A DNA stretch of 64,000 nucleotides from Falsiroseomonas stagni DSM 19981 (GCF_900114315.1 NZ_FOSQ01000003.1:372001-436000), one strand, 5' to 3'. Shown: positions 16,131 to 27,439, numbered from the stretch's first letter. Made by a program: numbers and translations. Notes: generated by a model not told the origin, from the sequence alone.

Positions 16131-17855
16131 TCAGTGGTCGTAATGCAGGCGGAGTTCGCGGCGCCCATCGGGCAAGCGCGATTCCGCCACGCGGTCGGCG
16201 GCATGCCAGAGCAGCAGCGCGGCAAGGCGCGTCGCCACTTCCTCCCCGTCCGCCTCTGCCGACAACAGCGGCGCGGCGTCCTCCCGCAACGACCGCCCAT
16301 GCCAGCGGAGCGTCACATCCAGGTTGAACTCGTCGAAGCGCCCCGTGAGCGCGACCACCGTGCCGGGATCGGCCTGGCGGGTCAGCAGCCCGGCCGCCTC
16401 CTCCATAGCTCCTCGTAGCCGGGCCACCACCTCCGCCCGCGCACCCCAGGCGCTGCCGGCATCGGTGGCGAAATCCTCCATCGCCTCATGGCCCTCCGTC
16501 GGCCTCCACACCGCCTCCCGCTGTCGTGTCGCGCCGGCGCGGAAGGCGGCGTTCAGCACCAGGCCGACGATCAGCCCCAGCACGAGGGAGGAGGTCAGCA
16601 GCATGCGCGCGCTATCGGGCAGCGAGACGAAGAGTTGCGGCGTGGCGTCATAGGACACGCCGACCACAAAGGCCGCACCCACCACCAGGCTGCGCCGCGC
16701 ATCCAGCGCCCGCTGCACCACGATCCCCATGCCGGTGACGACGATGAAGGCGGCCGCGAAGAACAGCGCCGCCCCCAGCACACCCCGCGGCACCGCCAGC
16801 ACCAGCGCCGGCGCCCCCGGCACCAGGCCGAGCGTGATCCACAGCACGCCGACCGCGATCGCGACCCGCCGCGCCATGACGCCGCTGGCGATGGCAAGGC
16901 CGACGCTGGCCGTATAGGTGTTGGTCCCCGGCACGCCGATGACGCCGGCCATGACGGTGCCGAGCCCATCGGCCAGCACGCCCGCACGGATGGACCCGAA
17001 ATCCGGCCGCTTCCAGCCCGGGTCGTTCGCGCGCTGGCAGGCCACGATGTCGCCGGAAGCGCGCACCAGGCAGGCCAGCGCCCCAACCAGCACCCCCGGC
17101 AGCAGCGCCAAGGGCAAGGACGGCATGGCGATGGGCCAGTGCGGCCACTGCACGGCCTGCGCCACGTCTGGCACGTGATGCTGAACCAGCGCGATGTCGA
17201 GGAGATGCGCCACCACCCCCGCGCCCAGCCCCGCCAGCACCGCCACCGGCCGCCACCGCGCCCCGCCCCAGACCGTCAGCACGATGATGACCAGGATGGT
17301 GATGGCCGGTGCCACCAGATCATGCGCGGGGTTGCGGGCGCCCGGCCCGAACCCCGTCATCAGCCGCAGCCCGAGCAGCCCCAGCACCAGGCCGATCATC
17401 AGCACGACCAGCCCCGCGAGCTCCGTCGGCAGATAGGGCCGCAACCGCTGCACCAGGAACGACAGCCCGACCTGCGTGATCCCCGCCGCCAGCGTCAGCC
17501 CGGCGACGGCGCCAAGGCCGCCCATCTGGGCCGCCACCAGCGATGGCGGCAGGTACACCGCGGTGAAGACAGCCGGCAGCAGGAAGCCGGACCCGATGCC
17601 CCGCTGCCCCCAGGCCTGCAGCAGCGTCGAAACGCCAAGCGCGATCATGGCCAGCGCGATGTAGTTGGTGAGCGTGGCGTCATCCGCCCCCGCCGCTTCC
17701 GCCACCACCCGAGGGAAGACCAGCGTGACCGCGCCAAGCCCGACATGCTGCAACGCGGCGGGCCAGATGACCGAGGCCGGCGGCGCGGAGGCGAGCGTCC
17801 AGGACGGCCTGCTACCCGTGGTCATCCCCCGCCCGCTCCCCGTTGGTGTCGGCAC
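16131..17855 (-). CDS. NCS2-family nucleobase permease with C-terminal soluble domain
   Basis: Residues 1 to about 430 form a 12-14 helix uracil/xanthine permease: LQHVGLGAVTLVFPR in the first helix carries the conserved QH pair, and GVPGTNTYTASVGLAIASG corresponds to the TM10 signature, although the usual N in the NVG position is S. It likely moves a purine or pyrimidine with protons. The last 140 residues are unusual for the family: a soluble region with FATDAGSAWGARAEVVARLR and RFDEFNLDVTLRWHG that reads like a GHKL/anti-sigma-type ATPase fold. The fusion suggests regulation or sensing. It lies 59 bases downstream of folC on the same strand. Confidence 0.85.
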   Translation of the reverse strand: MPTPTGSGRGMTTGSRPSWTLASAPPASVIWPAALQHVGLGAVTLVFPRVVAEAAGADDATLTNYIALAMIALGVSTLLQAWGQRGIGSGFLLPAVFTAVYLPPSLVAAQMGGLGAVAGLTLAAGITQVGLSFLVQRLRPYLPTELAGLVVLMIGLVLGLLGLRLMTGFGPGARNPAHDLVAPAITILVIIVLTVWGGARWRPVAVLAGLGAGVVAHLLDIALVQHHVPDVAQAVQWPHWPIAMPSLPLALLPGVLVGALACLVRASGDIVACQRANDPGWKRPDFGSIRAGVLADGLGTVMAGVIGVPGTNTYTASVGLAIASGVMARRVAIAVGVLWITLGLVPGAPALVLAVPRGVLGAALFFAAAFIVVTGMGIVVQRALDARRSLVVGAAFVVGVSYDATPQLFVSLPDSARMLLTSSLVLGLIVGLVLNAAFRAGATRQREAVWRPTEGHEAMEDFATDAGSAWGARAEVVARLRGAMEEAAGLLTRQADPGTVVALTGRFDEFNLDVTLRWHGRSLREDAAPLLSAEADGEEVATRLAALLLWHAADRVAESRLPDGRRELRLHYDH

Positions 17856-17914
17856 ATCGCACCCTTGCCGGGTGGCGTCAAACGGTCCGTGCCAGGATCA
17901 AGGTCAGCGGAAAA

Positions 17915-19228
17915 TCAGCTCTGCTCGAGCTTCAGCACCTCGCCCGCGAGGTAGAGGCTGCCGCAGATCAGCACGCGGGCCGGCGGGCCATCCTGTGGCA
18001 GCCGGGCCAGCGCCTGTTCCACCGTGCCGCCGGCGGTCGCGGTGCCGCCGCTGGCGGCAATGATGGCCTCGATCGGCATGGCCAAATGCTGGCCGGGTTC
18101 CGCGATGGCCTGGATGGAGGTGGCGGCGGGGATCAGCGGCGCCAGGAACTCCGCCGCCTGCTTCGACCCCTTCATACCCACCAGCAGATGGCAGGGCCGG
18201 TCCGCGAAGGCGGTGCGGAGGTGTTCGCCGATCACCACGCCGGCGCCGGCATTATGCCCGCCATCCAGCCACAACTCCCAGCCATCCGGCAGCAGCGCCG
18301 CGAGCCGCCCGGTCAGCCGCTGCATCCGCGCGGGCCAGGTGGCGGTGGCGAGGCCGCGGGCGATCGCCGCTTCCGTCAGCCAGGCGGGGTTCCAGGCCCG
18401 CAGGGTTGCGATGGCGATGCCGGCATTGTCCGCCTGGTGCGGCCCGGCCAGCGCCGGCGGCGGCAGGTCCAGCACGCCTGCCGCATCCCGCCAGCGCAGC
18501 CGCCCATCCGGCTGCCGCGCCACGTCCCAGGCATCGCCACGAGCGAACAGGGATGCGCCCTGGTCGGCAGCGACCTGGCGCAGCACTGCAAGTGCGCCCG
18601 GCGCCTGCGCGCCGGTGGCGCAGGGCACACCGGGCTTGATGATCCCAGCCTTCTCGAAGGCGATTTTTTCGAGCGTGTCGCCGAGGAAATCCATGTGGTC
18701 CATCGAGATGGACGTGATCGCGGTGGCGACGGGGTCGATGACGTTGGTGGCGTCGAACCGCCCGCCGAGGCCGACTTCCAGCACCAGCAGGTCGGCCTCC
18801 ACCGTCGCGAACAGGTGCAGCGCGACGGCGGTCGTCACCTCGAACACCGTGATGGGGGCGCCGGCATTGACGCGCTCCACATGCTCCAGCGCCTGGGTCA
18901 GCGCCTCCTCGCTCACGAGTTCCCCGGCGAGGCGGATGCGCTCATGGAACCGCACCAGGTGGGGGGAGGTGTAGACATGCACGCGCAGCCCAGCGGCCTC
19001 GGCAATCGCGCGCAGGAAGGCGCTCGTGCTGCCCTTGCCGTTGGTGCCGGCGACATGGATGACCGGCGGCAGGCGTCGTTCGGGATGGCCGAGCTTCGCC
19101 AGGCAGTCGCGCATCCGACCCAGGCTGAGGTCGATCAGCACGGGGTGCAGCTTGTGCAGGCGGTCGATGATCGTTTCGCTGCGCGAGGCTGGGATGGCCT
19201 CGCTTCGCGACGGGGGAAGGGTGCTCAC
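17915..19228 (-). CDS. folC: bifunctional dihydrofolate synthase/folylpolyglutamate synthase
   Basis: FolC adds glutamate to dihydropteroate and then to tetrahydrofolate. The 437-residue Mur-ligase-like protein has the P-loop HVAGTNGKGST (about residues 58-68), YTSPHLVRFHERI, EVGLGGRFDATNV and SMDHMDFLG, followed by LDGGHNAGAG of the C-terminal domain. It starts with GTG overlapping the accD stop (GTGA), so accD-folC is a coupled pair, the usual alphaproteobacterial arrangement. Confidence 0.95.
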   Translation of the reverse strand: MSTLPPSRSEAIPASRSETIIDRLHKLHPVLIDLSLGRMRDCLAKLGHPERRLPPVIHVAGTNGKGSTSAFLRAIAEAAGLRVHVYTSPHLVRFHERIRLAGELVSEEALTQALEHVERVNAGAPITVFEVTTAVALHLFATVEADLLVLEVGLGGRFDATNVIDPVATAITSISMDHMDFLGDTLEKIAFEKAGIIKPGVPCATGAQAPGALAVLRQVAADQGASLFARGDAWDVARQPDGRLRWRDAAGVLDLPPPALAGPHQADNAGIAIATLRAWNPAWLTEAAIARGLATATWPARMQRLTGRLAALLPDGWELWLDGGHNAGAGVVIGEHLRTAFADRPCHLLVGMKGSKQAAEFLAPLIPAATSIQAIAEPGQHLAMPIEAIIAASGGTATAGGTVEQALARLPQDGPPARVLICGSLYLAGEVLKLEQS

Positions 19229-20160
19229 GCCGGCCTGGCGGCCTCGGCCGGGGCATCGGGCGCGGGCAGTGCGGGCAGGTCGGGCGTCGGTGTCACCAGG
19301 GGCATCGGCTCCCGCAGCAGGGAGATCACGCGGGCGAGGGTCGCGCGCATGTCATGCCGCTTCACCACCATGTCGAGGATGCCGTGCTGCAGCAGGTATT
19401 CGGCGCGCTGGAAGCCCTCCGGCAGCTTCTCCCGCACCGTCTGCTCGATCACGCGCGCGCCGGCGAAGCCGATCAGCGCGCCTGGCTCGGCGATGTGGAT
19501 GTCGCCCAGCATGGCGAAGCTGGCGGTGACGCCGCCCGTCGTCGGGTCGCACATCACGACGATGAAGGGCAGGCCCGCTTCCTTCACCATGCGCGTCGCG
19601 ATCACGGTGCGCGGCATCTGCATCAGGCTGACCGTGCCTTCCTGCATGCGCGCGCCGCCGGAGGCGGTGAAGACGATCAGCGGCGCGTCCTGCAGCACGG
19701 CCAGCTTGGCGGCCGTGACCAGCGCCTCGCCCACTCCGGCGCCCATCGACCCGCCCATGAAGGCGAATTCGAAGGCGGCGACCACGGCCTTGCGGCCCTC
19801 GATGCTGCCCTGGGCGACCAGCACTGCGTCATCCATCGCGTTCTTCTGCTGGGCTTCCTTCAGCCGGTCGCCATAGCGCCGCTGGTCGCGGAAGCGCAGC
19901 GGGTCCGCCGGCGCCTTCGGCAGCTCGATCCGGGACCAGCCCTCATCCAGCGTGGCCTTCACCCGGGCATTGGCGGAGATCCGCATGTGGTGCCCGCAAT
20001 GGGTGCAGACATGCAGGTTCCGCTCGAGGTCGCGGTGGAAGATCATCTGCTCGCAGGACGGGCATTTGTGCCAGAGGTTGTCCGGCACTTCCCGGGTTCC
20101 CCCGAAGATCGCCTTCACCTTGGGCAGGGCCCAGTCGCTGATCCAGTTCACTCTGTTCAC
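19225..20160 (-). CDS. accD: acetyl-CoA carboxylase carboxyltransferase beta subunit
   Basis: AccD forms, with AccA, the carboxyltransferase that makes malonyl-CoA for fatty acid synthesis. The 311-residue protein has the N-terminal zinc ribbon with C33, C36, C52 and C55 (KCPSCEQ and VCTHCGHH) and the crotonase-fold segments FMGGSMGAGVGE and FTASGGARMQEG. In relatives it follows trpA on the same strand. Here it is far away and opposite, which supports a local inversion. Confidence 0.97.
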   Translation of the reverse strand: MNRVNWISDWALPKVKAIFGGTREVPDNLWHKCPSCEQMIFHRDLERNLHVCTHCGHHMRISANARVKATLDEGWSRIELPKAPADPLRFRDQRRYGDRLKEAQQKNAMDDAVLVAQGSIEGRKAVVAAFEFAFMGGSMGAGVGEALVTAAKLAVLQDAPLIVFTASGGARMQEGTVSLMQMPRTVIATRMVKEAGLPFIVVMCDPTTGGVTASFAMLGDIHIAEPGALIGFAGARVIEQTVREKLPEGFQRAEYLLQHGILDMVVKRHDMRATLARVISLLREPMPLVTPTPDLPALPAPDAPAEAARPA

Positions 20161-20318
20161 GCCCTCAAGCGCCGGGCGCGCGGGTCAGTCCCCTTGCCGC
20201 GCGCAGGCTCGCCGGACTGCCGGCGGCGCCCGTCCGGGCGCTCGGCGCGCCAAGCAGCGCGCCGCCAGTCCACGACGGGGAGGTAGGGGCAGAAGGGGGG
20301 CGGGTGCAAGCCCCGTGG

Positions 20319-20738
20319 CTACCCGCCCGGTCTGCGGAACCGCACCAGGATGTCCACCTCCCCCGGCCGGTCCTTGAGGGCCTGGCGGAGGATGGCGATC
20401 AGCGTCTCCGCCGAGACGTCGAGGTCCACGACCTGGGACGTCTCCTCATACAGCAAATGCGAATGGGGCGCGGGCACCGTGTCGAAGACCGGCTCCGCCG
20501 CCGTGCTGGGCAGGCGGCCGAGCAGCCCGTGCTCCACCAGCATGTCGAGGTGGCGGGCGATGTCGGGTTCCTTGGCGGCCAGGCCCTCCGCCGCGGCCAG
20601 GCGGGTGATCTCGCCGAGCGTCAGATGCGTCTCCGGCGTCGCCCGCAGCAGCGCCAGCAGCCGCGCCAGCGGCCCCTGGGCCGGCAGGCCGGCATGGCGC
20701 AGCGCATCCCGCAGCACGGCGTCCACCGCGCGCCCCAT
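20319..20738 (-). CDS. Fur-family transcriptional regulator downstream of katG
   Basis: The 139-residue protein has a Fur-type winged helix (THLTLGEITRLAAAEG, then DIARHLDMLVEHGLL) and a metal-binding hinge APHSHLLYEE in the place of HxHLxC. The CxxC structural zinc pairs of Fur/PerR are absent, as in Irr-like and some peroxide-sensing members. It is 99 bases downstream of katG on the same strand, so it may control peroxide or iron genes, katG included. Whether it senses peroxide, heme or metal cannot be told from sequence. Confidence 0.8.
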   Translation of the reverse strand: MGRAVDAVLRDALRHAGLPAQGPLARLLALLRATPETHLTLGEITRLAAAEGLAAKEPDIARHLDMLVEHGLLGRLPSTAAEPVFDTVPAPHSHLLYEETSQVVDLDVSAETLIAILRQALKDRPGEVDILVRFRRPGG

Positions 20739-20837
20739 GGCGGTCCTCCTCCCCGGTATCGTCGCCTTGATGGCTTGCAGGCACGTCGTGAAAAGGGGGG
20801 CGGCCCGCCTGCCGGCGCGCCGCCCCCCGCCTCGACC

Positions 20838-23129
<2,292 letters not shown>

Positions 23130-23166
23130 CTAGGCTGTCAGGGAGATAGACGGAAGCGAATTGGTT

Positions 23167-23192
23167 CTACCGGTTCGATAGATCATGACTAT
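23167..23192 (+). promoter_or_regulatory. OxyR-type operator between katG and oxyR
   Basis: ATAGATCATGACTAT at 23178-23192 matches the ATAG-N7-CTAT OxyR palindrome exactly at its arms. A further half-site, CTAC at 23167-23170, lies 11 bp upstream in phase, so three half-sites sit on one DNA face. It is in the 182-bp gap between divergent katG and oxyR, closer to oxyR. OxyR probably activates katG and represses its own gene from here; that is inference from the motif and layout. Confidence 0.65.
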
Positions 23193-23242
23193 AATGTCAG
23201 CCCGCCTGACGCGATGAACGCCCATCCCCTGATCCCGAGCCG

Positions 23243-24148
23243 ATGAACCTCCGCGACCTCCGCTACCTCCTCGCCGTCGCCGAGCACGGCCATTTCGGCC
23301 GCGCCGCGGAGGCCTGCGGCATCAGCCAGCCCACCCTCTCCGTCCAGCTCCGCAAGCTGGAGGAGCTGCTCGGCGTCACGCTGTTCGAGCGGGCGAGCAA
23401 ATCCGTGGTACCGACCGCGGCCTGCGAACGCCTGATCGGCCATGTCCGTACCGCGGTGGCGGAGGCCGACACCATCCTCGATGTCGCGCGCAGCCTGCGG
23501 GACCCGCTGGCCGGCCGCTTCCGCCTCGGCATCATACCGACGCTGGCGCCCTACCTGCTGCCCCTGGTCTTCGGCCCGCTGCGCGATGCGCTGCCGGCGC
23601 TGGCGGTGGAGCCGTGGGAGGACCAGACCGCCGCGCTGCTTGATCGCCTGCGCGCGCATGACCTGGACGCGGCGCTGCTGGCGACGGAAGCGGATGGCCC
23701 GGACCTGGCCGGCCTGGCGCTGTTCACGGAGCCCTTCCTGGCCGCCCTGCCCCCCGACCACCGCCTGGCCGGGCGCGATACGGTGTCGGAGGCGGAACTG
23801 GCCGGGGACATGCTGGTTCTGTCGGATGGCCATTGCCTGCGGGACCAGGTGCTGGCGGCCTGCGGCGCGCCGGGCGGGGGCAGCCAGGGGGGACCGCTGG
23901 GCGGCACGCTGCGGGCGGCGAGCCTCTCAACCCTGCTGAACATGGTGGCGGCGGGCTATGGGACCACGCTGATCCCGGGCCTCGCCGCCGGGGTGGCGCA
24001 GGATGCGGGGCTGGTTCTGCGACCGCTGTCCACGCCCGCCGGCCGCACCATCCGGATCGTCCACCGCGCCAGCTACCCGCGCCGCGTGGCGGCGGAGGCC
24101 GTGGGCGGCGTCATCGCCGGGCGACTGCGGCACTTCGCGGCGCCGTGA
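23243..24148 (+). CDS. oxyR: hydrogen peroxide-sensing LysR regulator OxyR
   Basis: The 301-residue LysR protein has an N-terminal helix-turn-helix (GHFGRAAEACGISQPTLSVQ) and the OxyR redox loop LSDGHCLRDQVLAACG. C198 and C207 correspond to the E. coli C199-C208 pair that forms a disulfide on oxidation. It faces katG across a short gap with an OxyR-like site. The stop is followed after five bases by a hairpin element shared with trpA and the MBOAT gene. Confidence 0.92.
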   Translation: MNLRDLRYLLAVAEHGHFGRAAEACGISQPTLSVQLRKLEELLGVTLFERASKSVVPTAACERLIGHVRTAVAEADTILDVARSLRDPLAGRFRLGIIPTLAPYLLPLVFGPLRDALPALAVEPWEDQTAALLDRLRAHDLDAALLATEADGPDLAGLALFTEPFLAALPPDHRLAGRDTVSEAELAGDMLVLSDGHCLRDQVLAACGAPGGGSQGGPLGGTLRAASLSTLLNMVAAGYGTTLIPGLAAGVAQDAGLVLRPLSTPAGRTIRIVHRASYPRRVAAEAVGGVIAGRLRHFAAP

Positions 24149-24153
24149 CGTCG

Positions 24154-24205
24154 CAGGGGGGCGCTGCCCCCCTGAACCCCCCGCCAGGGTCGAGGGCGAC
24201 CCTGG
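24154..24205 (+). repeat. post-stop double hairpin element after oxyR
   Basis: Arms 24154-24162/24166-24174 (CAGGGGGGC with its complement) are followed by arms 24184-24192/24197-24205 (CCAGGGTCG with its complement), with a C-rich spacer AACCCCCCG. It begins five bases after the oxyR stop and is almost the same as the elements after trpA and, inverted, the MBOAT gene. A terminator-like or mRNA-stabilising role is plausible. Confidence 0.8.
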
Positions 24206-24241
24206 ACCGCCGGGGTTCTGGTTCCGCTCCTCCAAAGGCCG

Positions 24242-25228
24242 TCATGCGAGGGCGCCGAAGGCCACGCCCGGCGGGGGCAGCGCCGTGGGGTCCGCCGCCA
24301 GGGCCATGCTGGCCGCGGTGAAATAGCGGCAGAAGCGGTCCAGATGCCGGCCCGTGCCGATGGGATACTGGCAGAGCTTCCAGCGATTGCCGGCCGAACC
24401 CTCGAACCGCAGCGACCCCGCATTATAGGCGGCCGCCACCAGGGGCGGGTCGAAGCGGGTCCGCGCCGCCTGGCGCCAGATGAACGCCATCCCCGCCCGG
24501 ATGGAGAGGGAAGGGTTCTCCAGCGCCGCCAGCGAGATCGCCTCATCCCCCAGCACCTCCCGCGCCGTGGAGAGCAGGGTCTGCATCAGCCCGACCGAGA
24601 CGCGCCGCGGCGTCAGCGCGGGGTCCACCGGGTCGCAGCCCGGCTCCAGCCGTCGCGCGGCAGGCAGGCCGCCGGATTCCGTGCAGATGGTCGCCACCAC
24701 CAGCTCCACCGGCACGGGGAAGCGGGCGGCGGCGGTGGCGATGGCATCGGCGCGGTCGCGCAGCACCCGCGCCGCCAGCGCCGCCTCCGCCGGGGATGGC
24801 TTCGCCAGTTCCCCATCCACCTCGATCCCCCCCGGCACCAGGCGCCACAGGACGCCGCCGGGAAAGCGGGTATGGGGGGTGCGGAGCGCCGCCAGCGTCG
24901 CGGGGTCCAGCACGGCGCCGAGGCCCGTCGGCAGCGCCAGCCGCCGGTCCCCCTGCAGCGCCGCCCAGGTGACGGGGCCGAGCACCCCATCCTCCGCCAG
25001 GCCGCGGCGGCGCTGGAAGGCCATCACGGCATCGCGCGTCGCCGCGCCGAACAGCCCGTCCGGCTTCAGCCCCGCCCCGGCGCGGTCATTCAGCAGGCGC
25101 TGCGCGCGGAACACGTCGTCACCCCGCATCATCGGCTGGGTGAACCAGTAGCTCCGCGCCAAGGGCGGCGCCGAGGTGGGCGCCAAGGCGGAGACGGGCG
25201 AGTCGATTGTCTGGGACATCAGGGGCAC
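24242..25228 (-). CDS. lytic transglycosylase with N-terminal peptidoglycan-binding domain
   Basis: The 328-residue protein has a PG_binding_1 domain at about residues 31-92 (DDVFRAQRLLNDR, LKPDGLFGAATRDAVMAFQ) and an SLT-type muramidase domain: catalytic E184 in ICTESGG, SVGLMQTLLSTAREVLG, a NPSLSIRAGMAFIW helix and VAAAYNAGS. It would cleave glycan strands between MurNAc and GlcNAc. There is no signal peptide, which is odd for a periplasmic enzyme and typical of a holin-dependent lysin. It overlaps the upstream lipoprotein gene by ten bases. An alternative start is M4 (MSQTIDSP). Confidence 0.85.
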   Translation of the reverse strand: MPLMSQTIDSPVSALAPTSAPPLARSYWFTQPMMRGDDVFRAQRLLNDRAGAGLKPDGLFGAATRDAVMAFQRRRGLAEDGVLGPVTWAALQGDRRLALPTGLGAVLDPATLAALRTPHTRFPGGVLWRLVPGGIEVDGELAKPSPAEAALAARVLRDRADAIATAAARFPVPVELVVATICTESGGLPAARRLEPGCDPVDPALTPRRVSVGLMQTLLSTAREVLGDEAISLAALENPSLSIRAGMAFIWRQAARTRFDPPLVAAAYNAGSLRFEGSAGNRWKLCQYPIGTGRHLDRFCRYFTAASMALAADPTALPPPGVAFGALA

Positions 25229-25830
25229 CCCGGGTTCTGGGCGGCACGGGCCATGGCAAGGGCCGCGCGGCGCTGGGCGACGCGGTCATCGAGGGACGGC
25301 AGGCCGGGGGCGGAGGAGGCGGCGGCGATCTCGGCCGCCACCGCCGCCAGCGCGCCGCAGCGCCCCGCCGGCGGGACATCCCCGGCCAGCACCCGGTTCA
25401 GCCCGACCCCGGCGCGGTAATGCGCCGCCGGCCCGGCGGGCAGCGGCGCCAGCGCTGCCAGGATCGCGTCATTGTCGGCGCGCCGCGCGGCCGCCACCGC
25501 GCGATCCCGCCGGCGTTCCAGCGCATCGGCCAGGCGCAGGGCGGCTTCCGCCCGCTCCGCCGCCGGGGCGTCGGCGGGGGTCAGCGCATCGGCCTCCCGG
25601 AAGGCCGCGATGGCGCAATCCATCCGCTCCTGCCGCGCGCAGGCGGCGCCGCGGGCCAGCCAGAGCGTGGCGCAGGCGCGGTCCCGCACCGCGCAATCGA
25701 AGGGCCGGTCGGCCATGGCCTGGGCCACCGCGGGGTCCCGCCGCACCGCGCCGGCCAGCGTCACGGCCTCCCGCGCCACCTCCGGCGCGCAGGCGGTGAG
25801 GAGGAGGACAGGAAGGATGATCGCGCGCAT
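25219..25830 (-). CDS. small predicted lipoprotein of unknown function
   Basis: The 203-residue product starts MRAIILPVLLLTAC with a lipobox cysteine at residue 14. The rest is alanine- and arginine-rich and helical, with a block (ACARQERMDCAIAAFREADAL) that looks TPR- or Sel1-like. Several paired cysteines (DCAVRDRACATL) would suit the periplasm. It is one base downstream of the large membrane protein gene and overlaps the transglycosylase gene, so the three are one operon. I do not recognise the family. Confidence 0.75.
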   Translation of the reverse strand: MRAIILPVLLLTACAPEVAREAVTLAGAVRRDPAVAQAMADRPFDCAVRDRACATLWLARGAACARQERMDCAIAAFREADALTPADAPAAERAEAALRLADALERRRDRAVAAARRADNDAILAALAPLPAGPAAHYRAGVGLNRVLAGDVPPAGRCGALAAVAAEIAAASSAPGLPSLDDRVAQRRAALAMARAAQNPGCP

Positions 25831-25831
25831 C

Positions 25832-27436
25832 TCAGCCGCTCCCCCCTTCCAGGCCGGCGGGGGGCGGCGGGGTCCGCGCCGCCGCGTCCCGGGCCGCGCC
25901 CTCCACGAAGGCGGGGTCGGCGAGCCGGGCTGAGACCCGCGCCAGGGTGGCCGGATCGGCGCGGCCCAGCGCCTCCGTCATATAGACCAGGCGCTCGATC
26001 TCGGCGGCCACGCGGCCATCCTGGCGTGCTTCGCGCACGGCCGAGGCCAGGGCCGCGGTCGGGATGCTGGCGCCGGCCACCGTCACGCGGGGCAGGTCCA
26101 GCCCGGCCAGCGCGGCCGCGCCGGTCATGGCGGCGCGCAGATCCTCGATCGCATCGGCCAGCGCCTCCGCATGGCCCTCGAAGGCGGCCCGCAGCGCGGC
26201 GGCGCCGTCCCCGCCCACCCCGCCCGCCAGGATGCGCGCCGCCAGGGCATCCGGGGCTTCCGGCGGCGTGCCGGCCACGGCCTCCCACACCGCCAGCGCC
26301 AGCGCCGGCTCCACCGCGCCCTGCCGCGCCAGCGGCGCCATGGGCGGGCAGCGCAGCAGCGCCGCGGCCGCCAGGCCGGCATCCACCACGGGCGGCAGCA
26401 GGCCGAGGTCGAGCGGCGTGTCCAGCATGGCGGCCTTCCAGCGCGCGAACCTCTCCCGGTCCCGCACCAGGCCGATGCCACCCACCACCACGGCGGCGAC
26501 AAGCCCGGCCGGCCCGGCACCGCCCATCAGCCCGCCCAGCATGCCCGCCAGCTTCGTGCTCTCCGCCGCCGCGCGGCCGACCGTCGCCATGGCATCCGCC
26601 ACGGCCGTGCCGACCGGGCCGAGGTCGCCGACCTCCCGCAGCACCGTGCCCGCTTCCTCGGCCAGCCTGCCGAGGCTCTCCGCATCCGCCCGGCCGCCCA
26701 GCACCGGCGCGATGCGGTCGAGCAGCCCGTCCACCCGCGCCAGCGCGCGATCCGCCCCCGCCAGCGCCCCGCTGCCGACGCCCAGCGTGCCGACCGCCGA
26801 GACCACGGCGCGGAGCGACTGGAGATGCCCCTGCACCTCCCTCAGTCGGCTGTCCCCGCCCGGCTCCGGGGGTGAGGGGGGTGCGGCGGGCGCCTCGGCC
26901 GCCGCACCGGTCACGCGCTCCGCCGCCCCGGCCGCCACGCGCGCCGCATCCGCCGCCGTCTCCGCCGCCTGCCGCGCCTGCTCCCCGCTGCGGGCCGCGA
27001 AGTAGAAGGAGATGACGGCGCCGATGAAGCCCGTCACGGCCTCCCCCGCATCCAGGCCGAGCGGGCCCTTGAGGGCCAGCATCAGGAAGCCGAGCACGAT
27101 GATGAAGATCGACAGCAGGGCGCGGATCGACCCCTCCGGCACGCCAAGCGGCAGGTCCATCAGGCGTCCGGTCAGGCGCGGGCGCTCCGCCTCCGCCACG
27201 CTGCCCGCCCGCGCCTGCATCTCCCGCGCCAGGCGGCGCAGCATCACCCAGGACCCCGCCAGGAACAGGACCAGGACGAGCACCACCCCGGCCGCCGCGA
27301 CGGGTGCCGGCGCCAGGCTCCCGCCATGAGGCGCGGCCTGCGCCAGCGCGCTGCCGGGCGCGGCGAGCAGGGCCAGCGCCACCGGGACCGCGCCCGGGCG
27401 CGGGATGCTTGCCGGATCGGATTGAGACAGGACCAT
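25832..27436 (-). CDS. multi-helix membrane protein of unknown function
   Basis: The 534-residue product has a hydrophobic N-terminus ending ALAQAAPH that may be a cleaved signal, helices at about 46-65, 105-123 and 131-147, the last two a tight pair around GSIRALLSIFIIVLGFLML and GFIGAVISFYFAARSG, then a long alanine-rich helical region with a glycine-rich hydrophobic stretch near residue 305. It is the first gene of the operon; its ATG follows AGGAGG (27444-27449) at a good distance. The family is unknown to me. With a lipoprotein and a signal-less muramidase it could form an envelope-remodelling or lysis-like module. Confidence 0.75.
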   Translation of the reverse strand: MVLSQSDPASIPRPGAVPVALALLAAPGSALAQAAPHGGSLAPAPVAAAGVVLVLVLFLAGSWVMLRRLAREMQARAGSVAEAERPRLTGRLMDLPLGVPEGSIRALLSIFIIVLGFLMLALKGPLGLDAGEAVTGFIGAVISFYFAARSGEQARQAAETAADAARVAAGAAERVTGAAAEAPAAPPSPPEPGGDSRLREVQGHLQSLRAVVSAVGTLGVGSGALAGADRALARVDGLLDRIAPVLGGRADAESLGRLAEEAGTVLREVGDLGPVGTAVADAMATVGRAAAESTKLAGMLGGLMGGAGPAGLVAAVVVGGIGLVRDRERFARWKAAMLDTPLDLGLLPPVVDAGLAAAALLRCPPMAPLARQGAVEPALALAVWEAVAGTPPEAPDALAARILAGGVGGDGAAALRAAFEGHAEALADAIEDLRAAMTGAAALAGLDLPRVTVAGASIPTAALASAVREARQDGRVAAEIERLVYMTEALGRADPATLARVSARLADPAFVEGAARDAAARTPPPPAGLEGGSG

Positions 27437-27439
27437 GCC

